Shown: positions 36,384 to 45,680, counted from the stretch's first letter. The stretch is 64,000 bases of DNA from Bacteriovoracaceae bacterium (GCA_947377285.1 CANCFT010000016.1:1-64000), one strand, 5' to 3'. The notes: a model not told the origin generated them from the letters alone. A program made the numbers and translations.

Positions 36384-37166
36384 TTATCTTCCTTCAGACT
36401 GCCCATAAAATGAGTGTTTGACGGGACCTTTACCGACTATGCTTTCAAGTTCAATCTCCTGATTATCTTGTACTGGATTTATTTCAAAACTTTTAGTTCC
36501 AAAAGCATTGAATTGATCTTCAACTATTAATTTAATTTTTGATGATACAATTAATTTATCTAATAATTTTCGTCTCTCAAATATATCGATATTGGCGTGA
36601 TTTATTTTATCTAAATATTGAGAGAGTATAAATTCAAAATATTTCGTCTCTAAAGAATCATTTGAATTTAACATAACAATTGTGTTGTTCAATTTTTTTT
36701 CAATGATATTTATAATCTCATCTGGAATTGTTAACGAAAGAGTTTCAATTAAATATTGTTCAACTTCTAAATGTGTTTCAAAATGACCATTTCTTAATAT
36801 AACTTCAAGTTCTTTTTCATACTTTAGAGAATGAGAAATCTCATATTGGCGAAGATTTGATTCAATTGTATTTAATTCAACTAGAGAATTAAATTTTTTT
36901 GTTTTGTATTGAATCAAATAAGAAAGTTGAATATGGTAGGGATTATTTTTATTTAAAAATTTATCATAAGAATCTTGGGCCAACTTTTCGAATTTTTCAC
37001 TTGAAGGAATTCTTTTGTAATCAATTTTTTTATTATTTGTTAAAATGGACAATTGATGATGCAAATTTGATGTATTTTTCTTTTCATTTGTAATGAGTGT
37101 GTCCTTCAATTGCCAAAAGACAACTGTTGCAATCACCGCAAATATAATAATGATCTTTTTAATCAA
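36384..37166 (-). CDS. Membrane-anchored protein of unknown function
   Basis: 260 residues with an N-terminal hydrophobic segment (about 4-20, IIIIFAVIATVVFW) followed by a mostly helical, Lys/Glu/Asn-rich body without cysteine. It is probably a signal-anchored periplasmic protein. No family is recognised. The gene is about 150 bases from the Old Yellow Enzyme gene, with a hairpin between them. Confidence 0.65.
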   Translation of the reverse strand: MIKKIIIIFAVIATVVFWQLKDTLITNEKKNTSNLHHQLSILTNNKKIDYKRIPSSEKFEKLAQDSYDKFLNKNNPYHIQLSYLIQYKTKKFNSLVELNTIESNLRQYEISHSLKYEKELEVILRNGHFETHLEVEQYLIETLSLTIPDEIINIIEKKLNNTIVMLNSNDSLETKYFEFILSQYLDKINHANIDIFERRKLLDKLIVSSKIKLIVEDQFNAFGTKSFEINPVQDNQEIELESIVGKGPVKHSFYGQSEGR

Positions 37167-37267
37167 TGATCTACCTTCATTTAGTAAATGGAATAACCCA
37201 GTGGACTTATCGGCAAATGCCGATGGAATTATTAACTTCTTTTAAATTAAGGAGATAGGAGATATTC

Positions 37268-37302
37268 AGGGCCCATTTATTTGCTTATAAAATAGGCCCT
37301 GG
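37268..37302 (-). terminator. Hairpin downstream of the Old Yellow Enzyme gene
   Basis: CAGGGCC and GGCCCTG form a 7-base GC-rich stem, extended by four A-T pairs past one mismatch, about 20 bases after the stop of the gene at 37323-38366. The minus-strand T-tract is absent, so this may be a factor-assisted terminator or an mRNA-end stem. Confidence 0.4.
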
Positions 37303-37322
37303 ATTAGATGTCTGCTGGAGAC

Positions 37323-38366
37323 TTATTTATAGTCTGAATAACCAATTTCACCTTTGGCATAAAGTGTTTCAAAATTGACAGGAGTTAGAGGAGAATTTTC
37401 TTTTAGTTTTTGTACGAGGTTTGGATTAGAAATAAAATTTAATCCAAAAGAAACTGCTTTTGCATAACCAGTATTAATAATTTCTTCAGCAGAGGCCTTA
37501 TCTAATTTTTCATTTACAATATAATTTCCACCAAAAGCTTTACTAAGTTTTTTACCTAAATAACCTTCCCCTTGGTGCTCTCTTGAAAAAATAAATGCAA
37601 TTTTTCTTTTTGCTAATTGTTCGACCAAATAAGTAAATGTTGCCTCAAGATTACTGTCACCCATAGTATGAGAATCGGCCCGAGGAGAAATATGGTAACC
37701 AACATTTCCAGGATTCCAAATTTCTAAAACTGCATCCGTCACTTCAAGTGCTAGGCGGGCCCTATTTTCGATATTACCACCGTACTGATCCGTTCTCTTA
37801 TTTGTTCCGTCTTGAAGGAATTGATCTAGTAAATATCCATTGGCACCGTGAATTTCAACTCCATCAAAACCTGCTTCTTTGGCATTTTTGGCGCCATTTT
37901 TATAAGCGGCTACGATTGCTGGAATTTCAGATAGCAGTAGGGCCCTTGGAACGACATAATTTTTTTCAGGTCTCACAAGACTAATGTGTCCTGAAGCTGC
38001 AAGTGCACTAGGAGCCACTGGCGTTTTTCCATCAAGAAACATAGGATCAGAAATTCGACCAACATGCCAAAGTTGAAGGATGATTGTACCACCTTCATTA
38101 TGTACAGATTTAGTTATTTTTTTCCATCCTTCTACTTGTTCTGCTGACCAAATACCTGGAGTGTCGGCGTAGCCAATGCCCATGGGTTCAACCGAAGTAG
38201 CTTCTGAAATAATTAACCCTGCAGTTGCTCGTTGACCATAATATTTGGCCATAATATCGTTAGGTATTCGTTCAATCCCAGCACGTGCTCGAGTGAGAGG
38301 GGCCATGACAATTCTATTTTTAAGTTTTAAATTACCAAGTTCAATAGGTTCAAATAAAGTAGGCAT
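37323..38366 (-). CDS. nemA: Old Yellow Enzyme family ene-reductase (NemA-like)
   Basis: 347 residues, the usual length. LFEPIELGNLKLKNRIVMAPLTR, RATAGLIISEATSV, ILQLWHVGRI, GFDGVEIHGANGYLLDQFLQD and YGGNIENRARL cover the FMN-binding TIM barrel; the His-Asn pair that binds the substrate is in EIHGAN. It reduces activated alkenes, nitro compounds or N-ethylmaleimide with NAD(P)H. The start at 38366 has GGAGAT 5 bases upstream; a frame start at 38378 is inside the ribosome site. A 12-base inverted repeat lies 41 bases upstream and may be its operator. Confidence 0.95.
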   Translation of the reverse strand: MPTLFEPIELGNLKLKNRIVMAPLTRARAGIERIPNDIMAKYYGQRATAGLIISEATSVEPMGIGYADTPGIWSAEQVEGWKKITKSVHNEGGTIILQLWHVGRISDPMFLDGKTPVAPSALAASGHISLVRPEKNYVVPRALLLSEIPAIVAAYKNGAKNAKEAGFDGVEIHGANGYLLDQFLQDGTNKRTDQYGGNIENRARLALEVTDAVLEIWNPGNVGYHISPRADSHTMGDSNLEATFTYLVEQLAKRKIAFIFSREHQGEGYLGKKLSKAFGGNYIVNEKLDKASAEEIINTGYAKAVSFGLNFISNPNLVQKLKENSPLTPVNFETLYAKGEIGYSDYK

Positions 38367-38406
38367 GCTTATCTCCAAAAATAATAATTAAATGACTGCT
38401 GAAAAT

Positions 38407-38434
38407 GGTGACATTTTTTAGCAAAAATGTCACC
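38407..38434. promoter_or_regulatory. Perfect inverted repeat upstream of the ene-reductase gene, probable operator
   Basis: GGTGACATTTTT and AAAAATGTCACC are perfect 12-base arms around TAGC. The element lies 41 bases upstream of the start at 38366. It lacks a T-run, so an operator for a dimeric repressor (in other bacteria nemA is controlled by NemR) is more likely than a terminator. Confidence 0.45.
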
Positions 38435-38660
38435 AATATCTAACTGAATTACTGGTGTATTGTTGCAGCTTGACGAAAGTAAGAGACACGCAGAAAATTT
38501 TTATCTCCCCAGAGAGCTAACAATTTGCATAGCTTTTTTAAGACGTTCGCGAGTTTTTACTCAAAGTGAATTAGTAGAATTAAAAATAAAATGATTTAAA
38601 TCACAGTACTTTTGAATTAGTTCTTTTAATATTAATCTATAAACTTCAAAAGGATAAAAA

Positions 38661-39053
38661 ATGAAAAGGTTTATGTTAATTCTATTCTCACTTTTTTTAG
38701 TTAGCGGCTTTTCTTTTGCCAAAGAAAATAATTCTGAATATCTTGCAAGACATGGAGGGATTGTTCAAAAGACAGCAAATACTTTTTTAGAAGTTGTGCA
38801 AGATAAAGAAAAGACAAATATTTATATTACAGGACATGACCATAAAAATATAAGTGATAAAAAGCTATCACTCTCTGCTATTGCACATATAAATGGAAAA
38901 GAGTATCCAATGCAGTTAAGCCTAGAAAATGATCATTATTCAGTGAGTCCTTCAAACTCATATCTGCATAAAGAAAAAAATTATGTTTTAATGATCAATA
39001 TATCATTTTCTGGAACAGTGGATAGAGCTAGTTTTCAATTGCATGGTAGATAA
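38661..39053 (+). CDS. Exported protein of unknown function
   Basis: 130 residues. A signal peptide (about 1-20, ending GFSFA) precedes a beta-rich mature part with no cysteine (ARHGGIVQKTANTFLEVVQD). AAAGGATAAAAA precedes the ATG. The profile resembles small periplasmic beta-sandwich proteins; no family is recognised. It is divergent from nemA. Confidence 0.72.
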   Translation: MKRFMLILFSLFLVSGFSFAKENNSEYLARHGGIVQKTANTFLEVVQDKEKTNIYITGHDHKNISDKKLSLSAIAHINGKEYPMQLSLENDHYSVSPSNSYLHKEKNYVLMINISFSGTVDRASFQLHGR

Positions 39054-39063
39054 AAAAATTAAA

Positions 39064-40518
39064 TCAAAGTAATGGTCCGAGTAGTCTGGCCAAGTCTTCT
39101 TTAAACTCTATAATTCTTTGTTTTTTATCGAAATCCTTAATTCCTATAATTTTAGATTGATTCATATAGAGCATTTGAAGTTCATTTAAAGATAGTGCAA
39201 AGGAGCTATCATAAATAGCTAAAGTAAATTCAAAATTTATTCGTAAACTTCGAGGGTCTAGATTTAGTGTTCCAAATAAACAGAATTCGCCATCAACTTC
39301 TACCGATTTAGTATGAAGCATACCCCCCTTGTACAAGGCAACTTGAACTCCTACTAAAACTAATTCTTTAAAATAAGATTGACTGGCATATTGAGTAATA
39401 GTGGAATCAATTTTTTCTGGAGTGATCAAAATAACTTTAACTCCTCTTTTGGATGCACTCATAATTGCATGAAGTAAAGATTCACTTGGAATAAAATAAG
39501 GTGTAGTTAAAACGATCCTATATCGAGCACTATAAATCGCCATAACTAATACTTCTTCGATATGTGAATATTTTAATTCAGGGCCTGAAGGTAAACATTG
39601 TATTTTTGACATTTTAATTTTAGCAATATCAGAAAAATGAGATTCTTTTTCTAAAGTTTTAAAATCAATTTTAGATTCGACACTCCAGTCACTTAAGAAA
39701 ATGAAATTCATTGCCTCTACGGCCGGTCCTTGAATTCTACATATGGCATCTATCCATTCACCAATTTTTTTATTTTTTTTAAAATAGTTAGGATCAGCTA
39801 AATTTAGACTACCAGTATAACTAATTTCTGAATCAATGATTAATAATTTTCGATGCATTCTTAAATCCGGTCGTGCAATTAATGAGCGAATAAATCCAGA
39901 AGGCATTGCCGTTTTAATATTGATACCAGCATTCTTTAATTTTTTTGCATTTTTCCCTTTTAAAAAAGTGGAACTTCCGATTTGATCCAAAAGAACTCTG
40001 CATTTCACACCTCGGTAGGTTGCACGTATCAATGCTTCTCCAAAGTCATCTGCTCGCCCTCCATCACTCCAAATATAGAACTCCATATCACAAGAAATTT
40101 TAGAATTATCAATGTCATTAATGATTGAATTAAATGCATCATCTGTGTTTTTCAAGAGAGAAATATCATTTCCAGATAAGAGAGGAGCATCGAAAAATCC
40201 TCTTACTGTTCTCGCAAATGATTTTGACGGCTCTCGTAATAAGTTTTCATTTGAGTTTTTTGCAAAAAGTATTTGAATTTGTGTTCTTATTAATAAAGTA
40301 GTTGAATTTAATCGTAGAAGGCGTCTTTTTCCAAGTCTGTATTCACCGAGATAAATATAAAGTATTGTGCCGAAAATGGGTAAAAAGAATATTACACTTA
40401 GCCAGGCCCAAGCAACTCCGCTTGGAAGTCGTCTTTCAAGAATTCGTGTGCAAAACCAAATTCGAAGTATAAAATCAAAAATAAAAAAATAGTTAGGAAA
40501 TGTAAGCAAAATTAACAT
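39064..40518 (-). CDS. cls: Cardiolipin synthase (phospholipase D family)
   Basis: 484 residues. Two N-terminal TM segments (about 2-20 and 36-58) are followed by two HKD motifs: HRKLLIID...GSLN in the first half and HTKSVEVD...GTLN in the second. Joins two phosphatidylglycerol molecules to cardiolipin at the inner membrane. The length and motif order match ClsA-type enzymes. The start ATG lies in an open frame with no strong ribosome site. Confidence 0.95.
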   Translation of the reverse strand: MLILLTFPNYFFIFDFILRIWFCTRILERRLPSGVAWAWLSVIFFLPIFGTILYIYLGEYRLGKRRLLRLNSTTLLIRTQIQILFAKNSNENLLREPSKSFARTVRGFFDAPLLSGNDISLLKNTDDAFNSIINDIDNSKISCDMEFYIWSDGGRADDFGEALIRATYRGVKCRVLLDQIGSSTFLKGKNAKKLKNAGINIKTAMPSGFIRSLIARPDLRMHRKLLIIDSEISYTGSLNLADPNYFKKNKKIGEWIDAICRIQGPAVEAMNFIFLSDWSVESKIDFKTLEKESHFSDIAKIKMSKIQCLPSGPELKYSHIEEVLVMAIYSARYRIVLTTPYFIPSESLLHAIMSASKRGVKVILITPEKIDSTITQYASQSYFKELVLVGVQVALYKGGMLHTKSVEVDGEFCLFGTLNLDPRSLRINFEFTLAIYDSSFALSLNELQMLYMNQSKIIGIKDFDKKQRIIEFKEDLARLLGPLL

Positions 40519-40824
40519 AAAGCTCGGCTAAAAAGATATTGAGACATCAATTTAATTTCTTGATGACCTAAATATTTCATTAAAGTCTCCCATTAAGATT
40601 TAAATTATTTCACGGCCAGTAAGTAAAAATAAATATGATTTTCATATAGCTAATATAGTTAAAAAAATTAAATAGAAATTAACCAGATCGTCTATAACTT
40701 AGACAAACCCATTGTTTTGACTAATATATCGACATGGACAAAGTATAAATAGTTGAAAATCTTCAAAAGGATTTGGCACATTGAGTGCAACATTGAACAA
40801 TACTTAATACCATAGGATTAATTT
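40519..40824. other. Intergenic region between cls and the downstream exported gene
   Basis: 306 bases with no supported reading frame. A palindrome GTCTA-N5-TAGAC lies at 40690-40704. No promoter is clear enough to mark. Confidence 0.5.
40690..40704. promoter_or_regulatory. Palindrome GTCTATAACTTAGAC, possible operator
   Basis: GTCTA-N5-TAGAC, the same arms and spacing as the palindrome at 43642-43656. It lies about 120 bases upstream of the exported-protein gene at 40825. A shared regulator is possible. Confidence 0.3.
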
Positions 40825-41325
40825 ATGAAAACTATTTTTTTTGTTTTAGTTTCAGTATTAGTTATTAACGGGAGTTTTGCTTCTGAACGAAATTGTAAAA
40901 TCTCAACAGAGGACTCTGGCGGCTTTTATGAATTATCAAATGGTAGAGTTGATATTATCTCGAAAGATGTCTTAAATCGAATTGATTCAAATGGAGATCC
41001 CAAAATGGGATTTAAAATTTCTGAGCACGATTCACTTTCATGTGACTCTTGTATAGTAAGAACCAAAGACCCACTCATAAGTTCTTTTACCGTTTTTAAC
41101 TGTATGGATGCAAGAGTTGAAATGTGTGATCGCTTAGAAAATCAAAATGATTCTCTAAAGTGCTCATCTAGCTTAACAAATTTACAAAAGAAACAATGTA
41201 ATAATTGGTCAGTCCGAGCAGATCGATTTGAGTCCCTTGTAAGAAAGTATAATTTAGACGATATGGCCAATGGCAGATGTAAAGTTATTCAAATGCTTTA
41301 TGAGAAAGATCATTTATCAAAATAG
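40825..41325 (+). CDS. Exported cysteine-rich protein of unknown function
   Basis: 166 residues with a signal peptide (about 1-19, ending GSFA) and nine cysteines in the mature part (RNCKIS, LSCDSCIV, NCMDA, MCDR, KCSS, QCNN, RCKV), suggesting a disulfide-rich periplasmic or secreted protein. No metal or haem motif is complete. No family is recognised. A possible operator palindrome lies upstream. Confidence 0.72.
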   Translation: MKTIFFVLVSVLVINGSFASERNCKISTEDSGGFYELSNGRVDIISKDVLNRIDSNGDPKMGFKISEHDSLSCDSCIVRTKDPLISSFTVFNCMDARVEMCDRLENQNDSLKCSSSLTNLQKKQCNNWSVRADRFESLVRKYNLDDMANGRCKVIQMLYEKDHLSK

Positions 41326-41401
41326 TTGTCATTTATCACCAATTAGCATTAGCTATTAATTCTTCATTATTTATAAATCAAAGAAAAGAGACGGAGAGAA
41401 A

Positions 41402-41815
41402 ATGAATTTTAATATATGGTTAAACCTGGCTTCAAATGATCTTTCAAAGGCAAAGAAGTTCTATGAAGATATTGGTTTTGAAATAAATAAACAGCATGTT
41501 GCCCCTCATATGGTAAGTATGTTTGTTGGTAAAGGGAGATTAGTCATTAATTTATTTGAAGAAAAATTAATGGAACAATTTATGGGAAATCAAAAAGTAA
41601 CTCTTACTCAAAATTCAAATGAATTGCTGATTTCGATTGGAGCAGATTCGTCAGAGGAAGTAGATAATTGGGCTAAAAAAGTTAAAAATGCTGGTGGTGT
41701 TCTTTATTCTGAACCAGCTTTTGCAGATGGTTGGATGTATGGATTTGGCTTTATAGATCCCGATGGTCATAGACTCAATTTGCTTTATATGGATATGAGT
41801 AAAATGCCAGTTTAG
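41402..41815 (+). CDS. VOC-family (glyoxalase-like) protein
   Basis: 137 residues with the paired beta-alpha-beta-beta-beta pattern of the vicinal oxygen chelate family: NIWLNLASNDLSKAKKFYEDIGFE at the start and ADGWMYGFGFIDPDGHRLNLLYMD at the end. The substrate is unknown; the group includes glyoxalase I, bleomycin resistance and dioxygenase folds. GGAGAGAA precedes the ATG. Confidence 0.9.
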   Translation: MNFNIWLNLASNDLSKAKKFYEDIGFEINKQHVAPHMVSMFVGKGRLVINLFEEKLMEQFMGNQKVTLTQNSNELLISIGADSSEEVDNWAKKVKNAGGVLYSEPAFADGWMYGFGFIDPDGHRLNLLYMDMSKMPV

Positions 41816-41829
41816 ACAAATGAATTAAA

Positions 41830-42861
41830 TTAAAAGTTTTGATTTAAAAATTTGGCTAAAGGGGATTGATATTCTGTTAGTTCAGAACTTAATGAACTTA
41901 ATTCTAACTCATTCCAGTTTTGTGCAAGTTTTGGATTTAAAGAAAGAGTCGGAACTTCTAAAAGCTTGATTGAGTTTTCAAATGATAATTTATTAAAATA
42001 AATATTTCTCATATTTTCTTGTGAAGGATAAATAACAAGTAGTTTTGTTAAGTTAGATTCTGTTAATGCAAAATAGACAGATTTCGGAATAACTGAGTTC
42101 AAAGTTATTGTTAATAATTCTTTATCATCATTTATCTCCTTACTGTTATTATTTTTCTTCGGTATGAATAAGTTTTTTATTCTAGGAAGACTTATTAGAT
42201 CCTCGGTGACTTGATAGGTGCAATTATTTAAAAGCCCCATAAATCTAGGCAATTCTTTTTGTTCATTTACTAATAAGTTTTGTCGTTCAATTCTTTCGAT
42301 ATTTTTAATCAGCAATGTTAGAATTTCATTTTCAGTTAAGTTTAACCACTGCTCATAGATATTTCTATTTGTTAAAACAGAATCATTTCCATAAATTGAA
42401 ACCTGAGTGGGGTTTTGTAGTTTTCTATAATAGATAGCGCCTATGACCTTTTTAGAGTTTATATACTCTTCACTGGCATTTGGATAATCGTTCGTAAAAA
42501 AGGGAAAGGCCTCTTTAGAGAGCTTAACTCCGTCAAAGTAAATGTCATTTAATTGGTTGCCAATGCAATAGACAAATCTTTCAGCAAGATGACCAAATTT
42601 TGAAATACCTGGACCTGATCCCATGTAAACGTTGGCAAAACCAAGCATTTTTATAGGTTCTCCTAAAGCATTATATTTAGTTGGAGTGTAGTGTTTTTGA
42701 CAAATATCTTGCTCTATAAGTTGTTTATTAATAATAGCCGAGTAATCGATAACAACTTTTACTCTATCTTCTTTTATCTGATGAAATAAAGATTTAGCGC
42801 AAAGATTTGCGCTAAATCCGATAAAAATAAAAGTTAAAATAAAAGTTGTTAAATATTTCAT
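41830..42861 (-). CDS. Exported protein of unknown function
   Basis: 343 residues with a signal peptide (about 1-22, ending NLCA). A segment ANVYMGSGPGISKFGHLAER resembles the FGH core of the DUF4105/Lnb periplasmic hydrolase domain, but the rest does not clearly follow it, so this is only a hint. It starts 4 bases after the gene at 42866-43555 and is in an operon with it. Confidence 0.6.
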   Translation of the reverse strand: MKYLTTFILTFIFIGFSANLCAKSLFHQIKEDRVKVVIDYSAIINKQLIEQDICQKHYTPTKYNALGEPIKMLGFANVYMGSGPGISKFGHLAERFVYCIGNQLNDIYFDGVKLSKEAFPFFTNDYPNASEEYINSKKVIGAIYYRKLQNPTQVSIYGNDSVLTNRNIYEQWLNLTENEILTLLIKNIERIERQNLLVNEQKELPRFMGLLNNCTYQVTEDLISLPRIKNLFIPKKNNNSKEINDDKELLTITLNSVIPKSVYFALTESNLTKLLVIYPSQENMRNIYFNKLSFENSIKLLEVPTLSLNPKLAQNWNELELSSLSSELTEYQSPLAKFLNQNF

Positions 42862-42865
42862 ATAA

Positions 42866-43555
42866 TTATTTTACATTATTTGCAGAAGAGCTTTCGATAG
42901 TTCTAATTTGTTTTTCAAGTTCTGTTTTCTCTTTATTTTTGTTAACTTCGTTTGAAACAGAAGCTGCAACACTTGAAGCAATCCCTAAAAGTGCAACATC
43001 ACCAGAAACATTTAAACATTCTTGTGTACGGCAAGATGCTGCAATATTTAAACCTAAGTCAAAAACAATAGATCCTGCTGCAAGAACTTGAGCTGATTCA
43101 TTGTCAAAGTCATCCATCATAGTAGAAGTGAGCAATAGGCCTGGCATTATGTATGGCGTGTAGTAGTAATAATGATCATGGTATCCACGATGTCTTTCAT
43201 TATATCTTCTACCTTGAACATAACTTTTACGACCTTCATTGTGAACATAGTAAGTCACAATATGAGTTTCATAGCGTTCCGTCTCATAGACTCTGATTGT
43301 TCTTTCTTCATGGTTATTTCTATCAAAAATAACGGTCTCTTCTATATAGACATAATCACTTGATCTAAATGAAGACTCCATACAAGTGCTAAACTGGCAA
43401 CGTCTGTCTGTTTCACGGTATTGATATTGGCGGTTAAACCCACTATCAAATTCTCTGTAGTGAGTTCTGTATCTTCTTGCATGGTTTTCACCAGCAATAG
43501 CGCTTACTAATAAACTGGAAACGATAATTGAAAGCAATAGAAAAGTATTTTTCAT
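42866..43555 (-). CDS. Exported Tyr/Arg/His-rich protein with C-terminal helix
   Basis: 229 residues with a signal peptide (about 1-21). The mature N-terminal half is very rich in Tyr, Arg and His (HYREFDSGFNRQYQYRETDR; RGYHDHYYYYTPY); a hydrophobic stretch (about 140-190) and a charged coil end the protein. An aromatic-rich surface or spore-coat-like material is conceivable, but there is no match to a family. A strong AAGGAG site precedes the start at 43555; the longer frame is disfavoured. Operon with the gene at 41830-42861. Confidence 0.68.
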   Translation of the reverse strand: MKNTFLLLSIIVSSLLVSAIAGENHARRYRTHYREFDSGFNRQYQYRETDRRCQFSTCMESSFRSSDYVYIEETVIFDRNNHEERTIRVYETERYETHIVTYYVHNEGRKSYVQGRRYNERHRGYHDHYYYYTPYIMPGLLLTSTMMDDFDNESAQVLAAGSIVFDLGLNIAASCRTQECLNVSGDVALLGIASSVAASVSNEVNKNKEKTELEKQIRTIESSSANNVK

Positions 43556-43640
43556 AAAATGCTCCTTTTTTTTTAAAATCATACTTTAATCATTAAAAAT
43601 AGGTTACTCGCCTTTCCTTTATGAAAAAATGACAGTTGGG

Positions 43641-43657
43641 TGTCTAAAGTTTAGACA
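43641..43657. promoter_or_regulatory. Palindrome TGTCTAAAGTTTAGACA
   Basis: A perfect palindrome with 8-base arms and one central base, about 85 bases upstream of the divergent operon start at 43555. It contains GTCTA-N5-TAGAC, shared with 40690-40704. Confidence 0.35.
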
Positions 43658-43771
43658 GTTAAATTTTTAATTTACGACGAAATCTTTCTCTTGAAACCAA
43701 CACATCGGACGAGGGCCCTGTTCTTTTACACAGGCACCAATTTTGGATCTTTTATATCAAAAGGTATTTCT

Positions 43772-44038
43772 ATGGCCGCATCACAATTGGCCCCAGATAG
43801 ATATGTATCTAATCGGCCTGACCTTCCGCAGATGACCAGCCTCTTAATCCAGAATTCCCACGTAATATTTTTGGTACACCACCAAGATGATGTCTTAGCT
43901 CATGACAGACTAATAAAAATAATCGCAGTACTAGATAACGGATTGGATACTTATACAATTCTCCCAAAAATGAATCAAGTATTGACTAGGGGCTTTATTA
44001 AGAGCCCCTTATTGTTTTCTGGCCGTCCAGTATTTTGA
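43772..44038 (+). CDS. Doubtful 88-residue reading frame
   Basis: ATG at 43772 has AAAGG about 7 bases upstream; the frame has no similarity I recognise and could be extended to a TTG at 43691. It ends inside the 3' end of the convergent methyltransferase gene, and a hairpin lies in its last codons. It might be a real small gene, or noise in a transcribed non-coding region. Confidence 0.25.
   Translation: MAASQLAPDRYVSNRPDLPQMTSLLIQNSHVIFLVHHQDDVLAHDRLIKIIAVLDNGLDTYTILPKMNQVLTRGFIKSPLLFSGRPVF
43989..44008 (+). terminator. Probable intrinsic terminator on the plus strand
   Basis: GGGGCT and AGCCCC form a 6-base GC stem around an 8-base loop, followed by TTATTGTTTT on the plus strand. Directly after the stop of the minus-strand methyltransferase gene, it could also serve that gene, though its minus-strand tail has no T-run. 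Confidence 0.45.
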
Positions 44039-45049
44039 TAATAATTTAAAATCTGAACTTACTTCAGTAAAACAAGCATTTTCAAGTGATGTTTTAACAT
44101 TCCAATTAATATAGCTTATATAAAATGGTTCATGATAGTCGAGAGGAAATTGTTTTAATACTTTGTTGAGTATCGGTTCATCGTCTAATTGAAGTGAGTC
44201 ACATATGGCCACGATTCCCCCTGCATTGAGAACTCTAAAGGATTCGTGTAATACTTTTTCACGTATATTTACAGGTAACTCATGAAACAAAAAGACTGAG
44301 AATACTAAATCAAATGAATTATCTTCAAAAGGTAATAACTCACCAGGAGTCTGAACAAATTGAAAATTTGGACCATTAAGCCTTTTTTGAGCGTTATTTA
44401 AGTAAGAGTCAGAGACATCAGTAACGGTATACGAGCTATAGTTTAAGGCTTTTGAAAAATCGAGGCTTGCCGAACCAACACCTGCTCCAATTTCTAAAAT
44501 TTTAATAGGTCGATCATGGTTAAGTTTCTCTTTGATCATCTTAATTAGCATTCTTCTCATGGGACCTGCTGTTCCTGAGAAAAGAATTTCAACTTGATGC
44601 TCATAGAGCTTTGCTGATTGCTCAGAGAAATATCCATCTGTTTGAAAGTGATAATTTCTTTTTAAGTAATCGGGTATTTCAACAGCTTCCGCAGACTCAC
44701 TAGATTGAATATTAAAATCTTTTTTAATATTTAATTTCCTACGGCGTGAAATTTTTAATGAATCTAAAAAGAGCATTGGAATATTTTGAATATGCCTAAA
44801 TGGCGATTTCGGACGAATCACTTCAATTGGATAAATCCCTTCTGAAATATTTTTGGCATCCTCTGTGTGAATTTTTATGACTCCAGCTTCTAAAAACTTT
44901 AAAAGATTTTTATCTTTTTCTTGAAATGGAGGAGTGACGAAATACGAGAAACACCGTGAGAGTTGAAAAAGCATTTTGTATTCAATGGAGTATAATAGTG
45001 TTTTAGTTAAATTGGAGGCGAAAATAGAATTTTCAATAAATTTTTTCAT
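44009..45049 (-). CDS. SAM-dependent methyltransferase
   Basis: 346 residues. The methyltransferase domain is in the C-terminal half: ILEIGAGVGSASLDF (motif I), VTDVSDSYL (acidic SAM loop), FDLVFSVFLFHEL (motif II), and HESFRVLNAGGIVAICD (motif III). The N-terminal 130 residues look like a separate substrate-recognition part, and the whole resembles small-molecule O- or C-methyltransferases. The start at 45049 is the first ATG not in a poorly supported extension; the longer frame to 45130 lacks a ribosome site. Confidence 0.78.
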   Translation of the reverse strand: MKKFIENSIFASNLTKTLLYSIEYKMLFQLSRCFSYFVTPPFQEKDKNLLKFLEAGVIKIHTEDAKNISEGIYPIEVIRPKSPFRHIQNIPMLFLDSLKISRRRKLNIKKDFNIQSSESAEAVEIPDYLKRNYHFQTDGYFSEQSAKLYEHQVEILFSGTAGPMRRMLIKMIKEKLNHDRPIKILEIGAGVGSASLDFSKALNYSSYTVTDVSDSYLNNAQKRLNGPNFQFVQTPGELLPFEDNSFDLVFSVFLFHELPVNIREKVLHESFRVLNAGGIVAICDSLQLDDEPILNKVLKQFPLDYHEPFYISYINWNVKTSLENACFTEVSSDFKLLSKYWTARKQ

Positions 45050-45188
45050 TAACTTATTATAGGCTTTTTTGCGAAAAAATATAAGTACGTCAAGGCATTG
45101 TCTTAATTCTAAATTGACAATATTTAACAAAAATTAAACAAACTCATTTTCCATCTATTAGATAGATAGGAGTTTTTTGTCATTTTTT

Positions 45189-45542
45189 TTAGTTTTGATT
45201 ACAGTTGAAATCAAAGCCAAATAAGCGTGCATTTCCTGAAAGACCGGCGATAACGCTGTTTTCAACTTGCAGCAAACTTGAAGGGGCAAAAGCGATACTA
45301 TAAAGTGTTACGCCCTCAATGTTTTGAGTTTTTAAAGGGTGGATAAATAATGGGCGTACGGCCCCATCAACACCTGTTAGCATTTTAACTGCGCGAAGTT
45401 CACTATTATAAGTATAAATAATTAAATCGTTGTTATTACCAGCTACACCTGAACATTCAATAGTACCTGTCTTAGCAAAAGCTGAAAGAGAGGTCATTAG
45501 GTTGAAAATTGCAATTGTTAACAATGTAATACTCTTTTTCAT
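45189..45542 (-). CDS. Exported protein of unknown function
   Basis: 117 residues with a signal peptide (about 1-23, ending SAFA) and two cysteines (ECSG, DFNCN) that probably bond. AGGAG lies 10 bases upstream of the ATG at 45542. No family is recognised. Confidence 0.68.
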   Translation of the reverse strand: MKKSITLLTIAIFNLMTSLSAFAKTGTIECSGVAGNNNDLIIYTYNSELRAVKMLTGVDGAVRPLFIHPLKTQNIEGVTLYSIAFAPSSLLQVENSVIAGLSGNARLFGFDFNCNQN

Positions 45543-45680
45543 TTGATATAAACTCCTGTTCATTAAACTTTTTTATTTATAAACTAGAGTCTTAAATTTG
45601 GGAATATAAAAAATTATTTCTGCAAGAAGTGAGAAAATTTTATATGATAGGGTAAATGACTAAAAAACGAGTCAATTTGG

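Noticed and set aside
38460..38594. A 44-codon plus-strand frame (TTG start) in the gap upstream of the exported gene
   Set aside because: No ribosome site and no similarity that I recognise; it could be a decayed regulator fragment, but nothing supports this.
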